A stretch of DNA of 64,000 nt, taken from Aliikangiella coralliicola (lineage in GTDB: Bacteria; Pseudomonadota; Gammaproteobacteria; Enterobacterales; Kangiellaceae). Shown piece by piece: positions 43,301 to 51,800 of the stretch. Position 1 is the stretch's first letter. Each line of letters begins with the position of its first letter. Below the pieces are notes generated by a model. It was not told the DNA's origin and ran no database searches. It saw only the letters and a program-made list of their open reading frames with translations. The translations under genes and the position numbers were made by a program. The DNA is taken from contig NZ_ML660167.1 in the NCBI RefSeq assembly GCF_007004725.1, positions 434,001-498,000 on the forward strand, given 5' to 3'.

Positions 43301-46300
43301 GGGAAATCCCTTCGTTAGAATTAATAAGCGACTCTTCCCAGGAAACATAGCTTTGGTATCCAGCTAATCCCTCTTGCAGAAAAACTTTATCTCCCTGACA
43401 CAGCTGTTGATAAAAAGTAAATAGCGAACGCAATAACACTTCAGCAGAAGCACCGTCAAATATGATGTGGTGAATTGTGATCAATATAATGTAGCAATCA
43501 TTTGGCGCTTTTTGCTTTCCGTTATTTTTAGATCTGGAGTCTTTCAGAGCGAATAATTCGATTCGAGTGAGCGGCCCATGATTGAGGTCAAAAGATTGTT
43601 TCGCTCGATCTTGTAAGAAAGCTAAAAGTTCTTGTTCATCATCGAGATCGATATCTAGCTCGATAGTTTGTTTTTGAAACGATGTTTCACACTGCTCATC
43701 AAGTTGATGATACAAGACACCATCTACCTCACTAATTCGCGCTGTCAATATTGGAAATTGCTTTTGTAAAAATAGCCAGGCCTGTGCCAGCGCTTCAAGG
43801 TTGAGTTTTTGGCTCACCTTAAAGCACAACGGTACATTGTATGCGCTCATTTCAGGATGAAGTTTTTGTAGAATATAAAGTCCTTTTTCGCCGATGGACA
43901 ATGGAAACTCTCGGCATTGCTCCTCTCTTTTTTTATTCACTTTCTTAACTGTGGTTAGCGGTGCCGATTCAACTGTAACGGCGCCGCGCTCACCTTGTCT
44001 GATTGCTAATTTTTTGCTTTTAGTAGCAGTAAGTCCGTCAACTTTCTCAGGAAAAGATTCCACCAGGTAGTCGCTTAGCTTTTTAATATCCATGTATTTA
44101 AATACTAAGCTGGGTGAAAGTTTTTCTTGAAGAAGTTGGTTAGTTTGTTGAATAAGATCTGCGATCCCCAAAGAGTTCATACCCAGTTCGAGGTAGTTTT
44201 GTTCAATGTCAATCTCATTGAGTTTCTTATCAAGTTGCCGCGCTACGACTTGTTGCAAAAACAATCTGATTTTTTCAACGGAGTCCATAGCAACAGCTTG
44301 ACTTGATTGGTTACTATCTGCAGAAATAACCCATTCTTCTGTCAATGCAGTCTCAACAAACGGCTCTTCGTTTAGCGTATTGTTCTGAATTTCATTCAAG
44401 GGTGATTGTTGAGAAATCTTTGGCCCATCTAATTCTTGTTCGTCACTACTCGACAACCAGTACCTTTGTTTCGCAAAAGGATAAGCCGGTAAGGAGGTTC
44501 GTTGAACCGACTTCCCTTGCCAAATCTCCATCCAGGGAACGACCACACCATTCGTCCACAACAAAGCAACCTGCTGCCACTGAGCCGTTTGAACACTCTC
44601 CCCAACCATCTGGCTCGCCATTTCTTCAGTGATGGAATCCACCAACGGATTTTTTTCTGCCTGGTTTAAATCACAGTGATAAATGCCCCGACTTTCAAAC
44701 TCGCTGGCTTTACCTGCCCCATTCAGAAAGTTGAAGTCCTTAATCAAAGTCAATTTCTTAAGTAATTCATCAGCCGATGTCGCAATCACCGCCAATCTTT
44801 CTGTCATCGCCTCCCGGCCAGTCTGTAAACTGTAAATCAAATCTGCAAATTCAACCCCCGACTCCGCCGAGAGAAAATCAATATACCGGTCAACATAATC
44901 GGCCAGTCGAGCCCGGTCCTTCGCCGAAAGAATGAATAACTGCGCCTGATTGACCGCAGCAGTTTCCTGTTGAAGATGATTGTTTTGTTTCGAGGTGACA
45001 TACTCCTCCAGCACAATATGAACATTCGCCCCACTATCGGCAAAGGAATTAACCCCTGCACGAATGAGCCTGTCCTGCTCCCCGCGGATTCCCTCAAACT
45101 CGATTTCCCGGTCCGCAATATAAAGCGGGTGGGATTTCTGCTTGATATCAATAAAATCACTCACCTGACGTTTCGTTATCGTCGCCGGGAATTTCCGGTG
45201 CTTCAGCGACAACGCCACTTTTATCACACTGGCAATACCACTCGCCGGTTCAAGATGACCGATATTGCCTTTCACACTGCCTAATGCACAGTGTTTATGG
45301 CGATTGGGTTTATGGCCTGGCTTCTGCCCCTTAAACACATTCTTAATCCCTTCAAACTCAAAGGAATCACCCCATTTGGTCGAGTAACCATCCACTTCAA
45401 TATAATCGATTGTTTCCGGATTAATACCTGCCTTGTCATAACAATCCCCTATCACCCGGGTTATCGCTTCATGTTTGATTTCCGACAGGTCATTCGCACC
45501 GCCCCGGTTATTCTGATGACAGGCTTTTATCACCCCGTAGATATGATTGTTATCTCGCTCAGCATCGGCCAGGCGTTTTAATACCACCACGCCAACCCCC
45601 TCTCCCCGGGTAAAGCCGTTGGCATTATCATCAAACACACCACAGGTCCCATCCGGCGATAACATCCCATACTGCGAGCCGGTGATATAGTCATTCACAA
45701 ACAGGTTCAGACAGACACCGCCCGCCACTGCCACTTCACTTTCCTGGTTCAGCAGTGAATAGTAAGCCCGGTTAATCGCCACTGCCGAAGAAGCGCAATT
45801 GGTATTAATTGATTCACTCGGTCCACAGAAATCAAACAGGTAGGATAGCCGGTTGGCCAGGTAATAGGTCGGACTCGATGAGTTAAACAGCGGCGCATTC
45901 GCTATCTGGCCTGCATGGTCTCTTAAGTATTGCTCATACTCGGCATATTCATAACCGATAAACACCCCGGTATTGGAGCCGCGCAGACGCCCCGCATCTA
46001 TCCCGGCATCTTCTAACCCCAGGTAGACCTGTTGCAGTAACAAACGCTCCTGGGGGTCGAGCACTTTGGCTTCATCGGCTGACAGGTTAAAAAACGATGG
46101 GTCGAAACAATCCACATCCTCAATCAACGCGCCCCATTTGGTCACCGTCTTTCCCGGTGTTGGCTCTTGGGCGTAATGTTCTTCCCAGTCCCAGCGCGAC
46201 TTGGGGATTTCTCGAATACTGTTTTTCTCTGTTACCAGGTTATTCCAGAATGTCCTGGCATCTGGTGCATCGGGAAAGCGGCAGCTCAGGCCTACTATGG

Positions 46301-47000
46301 CCACATCAAAATGATGCATTAATGTCTGATCAAAATCAGAGTCGGCTCTACTGGTGTAGTTATCACCACTAATTAACGAAGCCTCTGTTAATTGATAATG
46401 AGATAGCAAATCTTCAAAATGTTGAGAAACTAAAACCTCGACAACTTCGTCGAGAGTTCTGAAAGATTGATGGCTCAAATCAATCGAAAACTTTTGTTTG
46501 ATGTAGTTCAACAAGTTTTCGAAGTAGGACTGGTTCGAGACTTTACTGCTTTTCTCATTTTTAATAAAACGGCGATTACTCTTATGAGAAAGTCGATTCG
46601 ATTGCAAAGCATTAAAGTTAAAAGTATTAAAGTTGGCGGCAGCTATTAATTCTGGCGAGTTTATTTTTGCGTTGTCAAGTTGATTGATTTTGTGTTTACC
46701 AACTTCAGCGTTATCCTTTTGGGTGTCAGCCTGTTCTTTAGTATCAACAGCTACATCGGCCAAATTTTCCTGTATCGTTCTGGCCAGTTCATTAACTGTA
46801 TTGACATCGGAAAATTGTGCCGGAGTCATAGACACATCGAATTTTTTTGACAAATTAGTCATCAATTCCATAGTAATGATGGAATCTAACCCAAAACTTT
46901 CTAACTCAGCGTCAACATCTAACTTACCAGCAGGCAACTTTAATGTTGACTCAACTATTTTGCTTACCTCGCTTAAGACATTAAGCTCAACCGCCCCCAT
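37335..47000 (-). CDS. PKS-NRPS: ACP-KS0-ACP-C-A(Leu)-T-C-A(Leu)-T
   Basis: 3221 aa. ACP 1-80 (FGLDSIITMELM, Ser40); serine-less half carrier segment about 160-210; KS about 231-660 with TNCASSA (Cys402) and EVDGYSTKWGD, so Asp537 stands in for the HGTGT His and chain extension is unlikely; ACP (LGMNSLG, Ser943); C1 with HHIIFDGAS (His1177/1178); A1; T; C2 with HHIVSDGWS; A2; T (near 3151); acidic tail ending TEFEEISL. Both A domains give code DAWFLGNVV (FDAATWEIW, IGGDKL, NYGPTESTVV), a standard leucine code. The start ATG is one base past the aminotransferase stop, with AAGGGA upstream. The first ACP probably receives the chain built by the last KS of the 3632-aa PKS. No AT, no epimerase. 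Confidence 0.95.
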   Translation of the reverse strand: MGAVELNVLSEVSKIVESTLKLPAGKLDVDAELESFGLDSIITMELMTNLSKKFDVSMTPAQFSDVNTVNELARTIQENLADVAVDTKEQADTQKDNAEVGKHKINQLDNAKINSPELIAAANFNTFNFNALQSNRLSHKSNRRFIKNEKSSKVSNQSYFENLLNYIKQKFSIDLSHQSFRTLDEVVEVLVSQHFEDLLSHYQLTEASLISGDNYTSRADSDFDQTLMHHFDVAIVGLSCRFPDAPDARTFWNNLVTEKNSIREIPKSRWDWEEHYAQEPTPGKTVTKWGALIEDVDCFDPSFFNLSADEAKVLDPQERLLLQQVYLGLEDAGIDAGRLRGSNTGVFIGYEYAEYEQYLRDHAGQIANAPLFNSSSPTYYLANRLSYLFDFCGPSESINTNCASSAVAINRAYYSLLNQESEVAVAGGVCLNLFVNDYITGSQYGMLSPDGTCGVFDDNANGFTRGEGVGVVVLKRLADAERDNNHIYGVIKACHQNNRGGANDLSEIKHEAITRVIGDCYDKAGINPETIDYIEVDGYSTKWGDSFEFEGIKNVFKGQKPGHKPNRHKHCALGSVKGNIGHLEPASGIASVIKVALSLKHRKFPATITKRQVSDFIDIKQKSHPLYIADREIEFEGIRGEQDRLIRAGVNSFADSGANVHIVLEEYVTSKQNNHLQQETAAVNQAQLFILSAKDRARLADYVDRYIDFLSAESGVEFADLIYSLQTGREAMTERLAVIATSADELLKKLTLIKDFNFLNGAGKASEFESRGIYHCDLNQAEKNPLVDSITEEMASQMVGESVQTAQWQQVALLWTNGVVVPWMEIWQGKSVQRTSLPAYPFAKQRYWLSSSDEQELDGPKISQQSPLNEIQNNTLNEEPFVETALTEEWVISADSNQSSQAVAMDSVEKIRLFLQQVVARQLDKKLNEIDIEQNYLELGMNSLGIADLIQQTNQLLQEKLSPSLVFKYMDIKKLSDYLVESFPEKVDGLTATKSKKLAIRQGERGAVTVESAPLTTVKKVNKKREEQCREFPLSIGEKGLYILQKLHPEMSAYNVPLCFKVSQKLNLEALAQAWLFLQKQFPILTARISEVDGVLYHQLDEQCETSFQKQTIELDIDLDDEQELLAFLQDRAKQSFDLNHGPLTRIELFALKDSRSKNNGKQKAPNDCYIILITIHHIIFDGASAEVLLRSLFTFYQQLCQGDKVFLQEGLAGYQSYVSWEESLINSNEGISHGEYWQQQLSGELPSFELFSETSKTQTTTFEGKTLIQELPAEIAQWVHQISQSQSVQPSAIFLAVFQLLLHKYTSQEDIIIGMPVMGRTEREFANEIGYFINMLPLRNNCSPSLKFKAFLRNVQSNMLDALYHSSYPFPLMLERLQLNQGEKNPVFQVSYAYHNFVPEADYSLFPHLEALEIETLNQVSQEGDFDLGLEISEDQESFSAYLKYNSDLYSQDSIQRLFENYCVLFKEIANSPDLNIGDYPIIDADEKRRLLIDNNQTKMSYPRKQCIHQLFAKQAKRHPDKIAAVFGQEKLSYQQLYKKSSKLALYLQGQGVKPDSLVGLCVERSLDMLVGMLGILQAGGAYVPLDPNYPEERLSYMLQDISQHNETSIVLTQEKLQDKLNKLVADETQLVDLDNWSTISHRVAELKKQSFKLRQTVKPDNLAYVIYTSGSTGQPKGVMVEHQSLQSLCAWHKKAFEVTEKSRATQVANIAFDAATWEIWPYLLHSASLVIVPNELSLDIEQLNQLIVDNEITHSFLVTPIAQQLLQQFDGKSQQAEQTKLEYLLIGGDKLSKYEDKNYPFTVVNNYGPTESTVVATSFPIEGNFPIQNIGRPIGNTQVYILDANHHPQPVGVAGELHIAGDGLARGYLNQPELTDEKFIDNVFNPGTRLYKTGDMARWLADGTIEYLGRVDTQVKIRGFRIEVGEIETQLNLYPEIKDSVVVVQEHNGNPQLVAFYLAIDSEMGDFTSVSTEKLKAHLQQTLPVYMVPATFAGLKAIPLTANGKVDRKSLEKRTVNIESTQVFSAATTEIEKQLVTIWGELLNLDSENIGVNDNFFELGGHSLIVTQLISMIRSELKIELPLKAVFEHGSIKALAQIISQCEEQATPAIIPVDRSKLESLPLSYAQERLWFIDQLESDNATYNIPGAVVLKGDIDINLIEQAFNLIIARHENLRTTFPVENGQAQQLIQEGFSFKLERADFSHCKARKTRHKKAIQLCQADAIKPFKLATGPLIRGIVIKLAAQEHVLMLNMHHIVSDGWSMVVLINEFELILNELSQYHPEQNKSISLPPLAIQYADYSAWQRNWLENEGVLKRQLAYWQEKLAGLPESLNLMTDFPRPGVQSFTGANLSFSFDSQLTKSLQQFSEKHSCTLYMTLLSAFKVLMYRYTGQEDICVGSPIANRQYGETEKLVGMFVNTLALRSQIKDQDTLADLVSKVKDTCLEAYENQDTPFEKIVDLLRPQRNMAMSPLFQVMFVLQNTDLDRTKRGEVEKQNLPFEIEDFSLDNEISQFDLTFEFAEVENGLSGSIQYCKALFKPETISRMVEHFTTLCQVLMNEPDTPIAALDYVGDSEKQGLLVDNNQTKMSYPRKQCIHQLFAKQAKRHPDKIAAVFGQEKLSYQQLYKKSSKLALYLQGQGVKPDSLVGLCVERSLDMLVGMLGILQAGGAYVPLDPNYPEERLSYMLQDISRHNETSIVLTQGKLQDKLNKLVADETQLVDLDNWSTISHRVAKLKKQSFKLRQTVKPDNLAYVIYTSGSTGQPKGVMVEHQSLQSLCAWHKKAFEVTEKSRATQVANIAFDAATWEIWPYLLHSASLVIVPNELSLDIGQLNQLIIDNEITHSFLVTPIAQQLLQQFDGKSQQAEQTKLQYLLIGGDKLSKYEDKNYPFTVVNNYGPTESTVVATSFPIEGDFPIQNIGRPIANTQVYILDANHHPQPVGVAGELHIAGDGLARGYLNQPELTDEKFIDNVFNPGTRLYKTGDMARWLVDGTIEYLGRVDTQVKIRGFRIEVGEIETQLNLYPEIKDSVVVVQEHNGNPQLVAFYLAIDSETGDFTSVSTEKLKAHLQQTLPVYMVPATFAGLKAIPLTANGKVDRSALEQMPISIASTNEYVAPSNEIEQQLTIICGQLLNLKSEKIGINDNFFELGGHSLLATQFISMIREQLAVDIPLKVLFDVNNLADIASVIKAIKAQTEQMIDIEKSNSDVIDSDTEFEEISL
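37711..39265 (-). repeat. Duplicated Leu adenylation segment, copy 1
   Basis: About 1.55 kb nearly identical to 40975-42529 at constant offset 3264, both inside the same gene. Covers the second Leu A domain. Confidence 0.88.
40975..42529 (-). repeat. Duplicated Leu adenylation segment, copy 2
   Basis: Partner of 37711-39265, the first Leu A domain. The flanking C domains differ strongly, so only the A domain was copied or converted. Confidence 0.88.
44400..46305 (-). repeat. Duplicated KS0 and linker segment, copy 2
   Basis: Partner of 34620-36525. Both copies share the Asp-for-His change at the HGTGT site, so the change predates the duplication or was spread by conversion. Confidence 0.88.
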
Positions 47001-47001
47001 C

Positions 47002-48849
47002 TTAATTCCCTTGCTCTTCTTGGAAATTCTGCAAGTCCGCTTTAATTAAATTCATCAACTTTTCAATCTGTTCATTATTGACTTGTCCCGAACTAACTTG
47101 ACTGGACTCTAATTGACCGGACTCTTTTTGACCACCAACAGACGCAGACTGACCGAAATTATTTTGGCGAAGGTTGTCAAGCGTTGCTACATTTTTAGAA
47201 GGCGCAAGATGATGTTCCGTCGCGAACGACTGGGTGTTATTCTGTTCCTCCTGCTCAACTTCGCAGAAAAAGTTTTGTGCTATAAGCGTTTCTAAGCTTT
47301 CTTTTACGCCTTTGATTACAAATTCAATATCGTCATCGGTATGTGCGGTGGTTAAAAAGCAATTTCCCTGAATGTTAGTTTCAATTCCCTTCATTCTAAG
47401 CAAAATGAAAAATAACGCCTCGGTGATCCCCCAGTAACTATCGATAAATCTAAATCGAAACAATGAGCCAAAATCATCAATGGTAATTGGTAAATTTTTT
47501 GCCAGGAAAAATGCGTTCAGATTCTCAACCAGGTATTTGGTTTTCGCATTCAGTTCTTTCTGAAAATATTGGCAATTATCACTCTGAAGGTCGCCTTTAC
47601 AGCGTTTCTTAATCTCAGATAAAGTCGCATAGACTGAAGCTATTTTAAGTGGGTTTTGCGAATGGGTTCCAGCCATACCGGTACGCTTAGATTTCGGCAT
47701 GGTATCATCGTCTAAGTTCCAGGTACCACCGTCTACCAAGTCCATATATTTAGGCGATCCAGCAATAACGCCAGTGGGTAAACCGCCGCCTGGAATTTTT
47801 CCATAAGTCGCGATATCGGCCTTAATGTTAAAGTAACCTTGCGCTCCGCGATGGCTAATTCTAAAACCGGTGATCATCTCGTCGAAAATTAACGCCATGT
47901 TTTTTTCCAGCGTTAGTTTGCGAACTTCTTTGAGAAACTCAACCGGCTGAATATAAGGGTGTCTGGATTGAACCGGCTCGACTAAAACGCAAGCAATCTC
48001 ATCAGCGTGCGCTTCAATAATATCGAGGTGCTCCATATTTCCATATTCAAGAACAATGATTTGCTCTGCAAACTCTTGCAGCATTCCGGGGCCCATCGCC
48101 AGGCTTCTGCCATGTTGATCGCTCATCGCCGTTACAGCGTCTGACAACCCGTGGTAAGAACCTTCAAAAATCACAATTTTCTTTTTGTTTGTCGCAGCTC
48201 TCGCGATACGCACCGCAAACATAACGGCTTCGGTTCCAGATTGGGTAAATAATACGCGTTCATGTCCGGTGATCTCAGAAAACAGCTTTGATGTTTCAAA
48301 GATTTTCTCGGAATAGCCCGCGAGTGGAATTCCCTGGTCAAGGCTATCTTTTACGGCATTAATTATAAATTCAGGTTTATGCCCGAATAAGTTGACCCCC
48401 ATATCACCAGAGATATCGACGTATTTATTTCCATCGATATCGTACACGTAAGCGCCTTCGGCTTTTTGATAGGTGATTTGGAAATGTAATTTTTTCAAGT
48501 CTTTAATCAGATGAAATGGCCTTCGCTGATCAACAAAATAGTGTTGGTGTTTGGCGATATTTTTCTTAGATTCAGGGACAAACTTCTCATATTCCTGATT
48601 GAGTTGCTCGATATAATTTTGATGTTCTTCGGTAAGGTTCCTCTGATCAATTGCTTTAAGTGTGCTACCTGCCGCCTTAGCAGATAGTTTGTTCTTTAAA
48701 GCATCATCGCCAGACAACTTAACTTTCAACTGCGAGGTTAAAAGATCTTTTTCTTCCTCAGATAGTTTCTGAAAGTTTCGCAATGCTTCCTGCTTATCAA
48801 TATTCTTTGAAAGAATTTTGTCCGCAATTTCATTCATTTCAACCGACAT
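47002..48849 (-). CDS. Class III PLP aminotransferase (GSA-aminotransferase-like)
   Basis: 615 aa from the preferred ATG (48849). The core from about residue 120 shows fold-type I class III motifs: TQSGTEAVMFAVR, EGSYHG, IFDEMITGFR and ATYGKIPGGGLPTG with the PLP lysine at 351. The nearest functional analogues are the aminotransferase domains of iturin/mycosubtilin and microcystin synthases, which convert a beta-ketoacyl carrier thioester to a beta-amino one. Here it is a separate protein, with about 110 extra N-terminal residues and a Gln/Ser-rich C-terminal tail (SGQLESSQVSSGQ). AGAGGA (48858-48863) lies eight bases before this ATG and overlaps the previous stop; the ATG at 48858 is too close to it. 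Position between a KR-less last module and the ACP that would carry its product supports beta-amination; the amino donor is unknown. Confidence 0.88.
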   Translation of the reverse strand: MSVEMNEIADKILSKNIDKQEALRNFQKLSEEEKDLLTSQLKVKLSGDDALKNKLSAKAAGSTLKAIDQRNLTEEHQNYIEQLNQEYEKFVPESKKNIAKHQHYFVDQRRPFHLIKDLKKLHFQITYQKAEGAYVYDIDGNKYVDISGDMGVNLFGHKPEFIINAVKDSLDQGIPLAGYSEKIFETSKLFSEITGHERVLFTQSGTEAVMFAVRIARAATNKKKIVIFEGSYHGLSDAVTAMSDQHGRSLAMGPGMLQEFAEQIIVLEYGNMEHLDIIEAHADEIACVLVEPVQSRHPYIQPVEFLKEVRKLTLEKNMALIFDEMITGFRISHRGAQGYFNIKADIATYGKIPGGGLPTGVIAGSPKYMDLVDGGTWNLDDDTMPKSKRTGMAGTHSQNPLKIASVYATLSEIKKRCKGDLQSDNCQYFQKELNAKTKYLVENLNAFFLAKNLPITIDDFGSLFRFRFIDSYWGITEALFFILLRMKGIETNIQGNCFLTTAHTDDDIEFVIKGVKESLETLIAQNFFCEVEQEEQNNTQSFATEHHLAPSKNVATLDNLRQNNFGQSASVGGQKESGQLESSQVSSGQVNNEQIEKLMNLIKADLQNFQEEQGN

Positions 48850-48861
48850 GTTAATCATCCT

Positions 48862-51800
48862 CTAATAAAGCTTTTCTAGTAATTCTTCAAATGTATAATC
48901 GCTGACCGTTTCTTGATGCTGAGAAGCATTCGAGTTTGAGTCGTATATCGAATCTAATAACGACTCAAAGTCACTTTGTTGTGCTTTGGCTTTCGGCGGC
49001 AAAAAGTCATTATTAAAGGTCAGTGATTTCATGGTTACACAAACTTTGCCCTGACTATCCAGCAGATCAATATCCAGCTTAAGCATTTCATCTAAGGTGC
49101 TACTTCCTCTTGAGTAGCGAATCCAGGCGTACATATCATTCGTGCACGGTGAATTCACTTTGAGATAATCAAGTGCAAATGGCATTGCCGGCTGAGTAGC
49201 TAACTTTTCAAGATCCGAAATTAGACCGGTAGCCGCTTGTAGCACACTTTCCATTGTGCTTGGATGTAAACTGAACTCACCCGCTTCGTTTTCGATGCTT
49301 TTCGGCAATTCCAGTCGTACAAGTTGCTGTTGCTCTCCTTGATAAATTGCTTTGAGTGCGCGCAGAGATTGACTGTAATTAACGCCGGTTTTCTCGATAG
49401 CACCATAAAGCTGCTCAAGGTCTAACTGATTATTTCCAATCTGATCGGCGAGTTGTTCCAAGTCCAGTTTCGGTGCTTTTGTGATAGGGTTCAACACCGC
49501 GGTTCCCTGACAATGAATAATATCTTCAGCACTGTCGCTAGTTGAATTTGCCGTTTCGTTATCTGAGCTCTCGCTGCTGAAAATCTCAAAATCAATTTGA
49601 CCGTTTTCAACTTCAAATAACGCGATAGAAACTTGCCTGTTCTCATCAACCGCAATCGGCTCTCCCCAGGCCGTATCGTATAACTCGATAGTTGTTGTGT
49701 CTTTCTGCAAACGGGTTGCCTGAGTTATTGCTTCATGGACCATTTCAAGACAAGCCATCTCAGGCAACACTTTTATGGAGGAATGCTTTAATGCATCAAG
49801 CGCGTTCTCAGAATTTTCTGATACTAGCTGTTGTTCTTTTAAGAAAAATTCTTTTCCGTTAAAACGCGAACTATAGCTTTGCTGGCTCAGTACCGAAGTA
49901 TTGGTGTGCAACAACGGATGTATCACAGCGGTTGTGGCATTTTTAGAACCCTGGTCACTATTCTTGGTGTCAAACCAGTATCTCTCGCGCTCAAACGGAT
50001 AAGTCGGTAAGCTGATTCTTTTTGGTTTGTTATTTGAAACCGAGCCGGCTTGATTTGAGTTCGACTGATAAAGTCGATTCCAGTCAATCTCTTGACCTTT
50101 AACCCAGGCGCTGATTAGCTCATCATAGTTTCTCTCGTTAACCCACTCACCGATAGTATTATCATCAGCTTCAAGTTCATCTTTTTTCCGGCTAATTCTT
50201 CCCTGATAAACACCATCAAGTTTATCGGTAGAAATTGCCTGCTCATTCGCATCATCCACAGCAAAAGCACTCAGTTTTTCAACTAATTGTTCAACCGAGT
50301 TAGCAACAAACCCCATGCGTTCTTCCATGGCGTCACGACCAATCTGTAGCGTGTAAGCAAAATTAACCAGGTTGACTTCATATTTTTCCAGATGAGACAA
50401 CATTAAATTGGCGTAGGCTTTAAGTCTTTCTTTGTTCTTTGCTGAAAGCACAAATACCAAAGGTTCTTCGCTAACAGATAGTGGTTGATTCTGGTCGCAA
50501 ATAAATTCCTCTAACACTACATGGACATTGGCACCACCAAAACCAAACGAACTCACACCTGCTCGGCGTGGTAGTTCATTACCAGCTTCATCCAGAATCG
50601 CATCCCACGGACGAGTTTTATCCACCATATAAAAAGGCGTGCCTTTTAGATTGATATATGGGTTGAGCTTTTCAAAATGAAGTAACGCTGGAATCTGCTT
50701 GTTTTTAATGGATAACAAGACTTTCAAAATACCGGCGATGCCCGCAGCAGTTTCCAGGTGACCAATATTGGTTTTAGCCGAGGTCAAACCAACATGCGGA
50801 GTTTTAGCCGGGCCTTTGTTATGCTTTTTATACAACTCAGAAAATGCTTTCTTCATTGCCTGAATTTCAATCGGATCACCGAGACTGGTTCCGGTACCGT
50901 GACATTCAATGTAACCTACTGTGGTTGGATCAACTTGCGCTTTCGAATAGGCTTCGACTAATAGATCCGCTTGTGCATTCGGATTCGGCGCAGTCAACAT
51001 GGTTGCTTTACCGCCATGATTTTCTGCCGTTGCTTTAATCAGCGCGTAGATATGATTGCCATCAGCCTCAGCCATGGAGAGAGGCTTAATGAAAATGGCC
51101 CCGGAACCTTCTCCCCTGACGTAACCGTCAGCTCTTTCGTCGAAAGTTTTACATTTTCCATCAGAAGCTAACATTCCCGCCGCGCCGAATGAAATAAACG
51201 CAGCGGCGGTTAACATCACTTGAACACCGCCCACAATCGCCATGTCACAGCTGCCAGTGTGAATTGATTCAATGGCTCGGTGAAGTGCGACTAATGAACT
51301 GGAACATGCCGTGTCGAGCGGTGCACTTGGACCATGTAGGTTAAGCAAAAAAGAAATACGATTAGCTAAAATAGCGTGAGAGGTTCCTGATGCCGAATAA
51401 CCGTCGAGTTCGGCGTTCTCCGCAGCCATCAGGTCAATGTAATCTCTGGTTGCCGCACCGACGAACAGACCAGTTTTAGTTCCTGATAATTCCGAAACTT
51501 TGTGACCGGCATCTTCGATGGCGTTCCAGACTGTTTCCAGAAAGACACGTTGTTGAGGATCCATCATTTCAGCTTCACGTGGTGAAATTCCCCAGAAAAG
51601 CGGGTCGAATTTATCAACCTCTTTCATAAAACCGCCCCATATGGATTTGGTTTTATTTTCTTCTTCTAGAGGGTCTCCATAGTACTCTTCCCAACTCCAT
51701 CGATCTTCGGGAATAACAGTCACCATGTTATTCTCCGCATTCTTCAATTTTTCCCAATATTCTTCTAAATCCTCAGATTGCGGCATCACACCGCTAGCGC

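Noticed and set aside
34620-46305. Insertion sequence or transposon as cause of the long repeats
   Set aside because: No transposase or terminal inverted repeats; the repeats follow KS and A domain limits and stay in frame.
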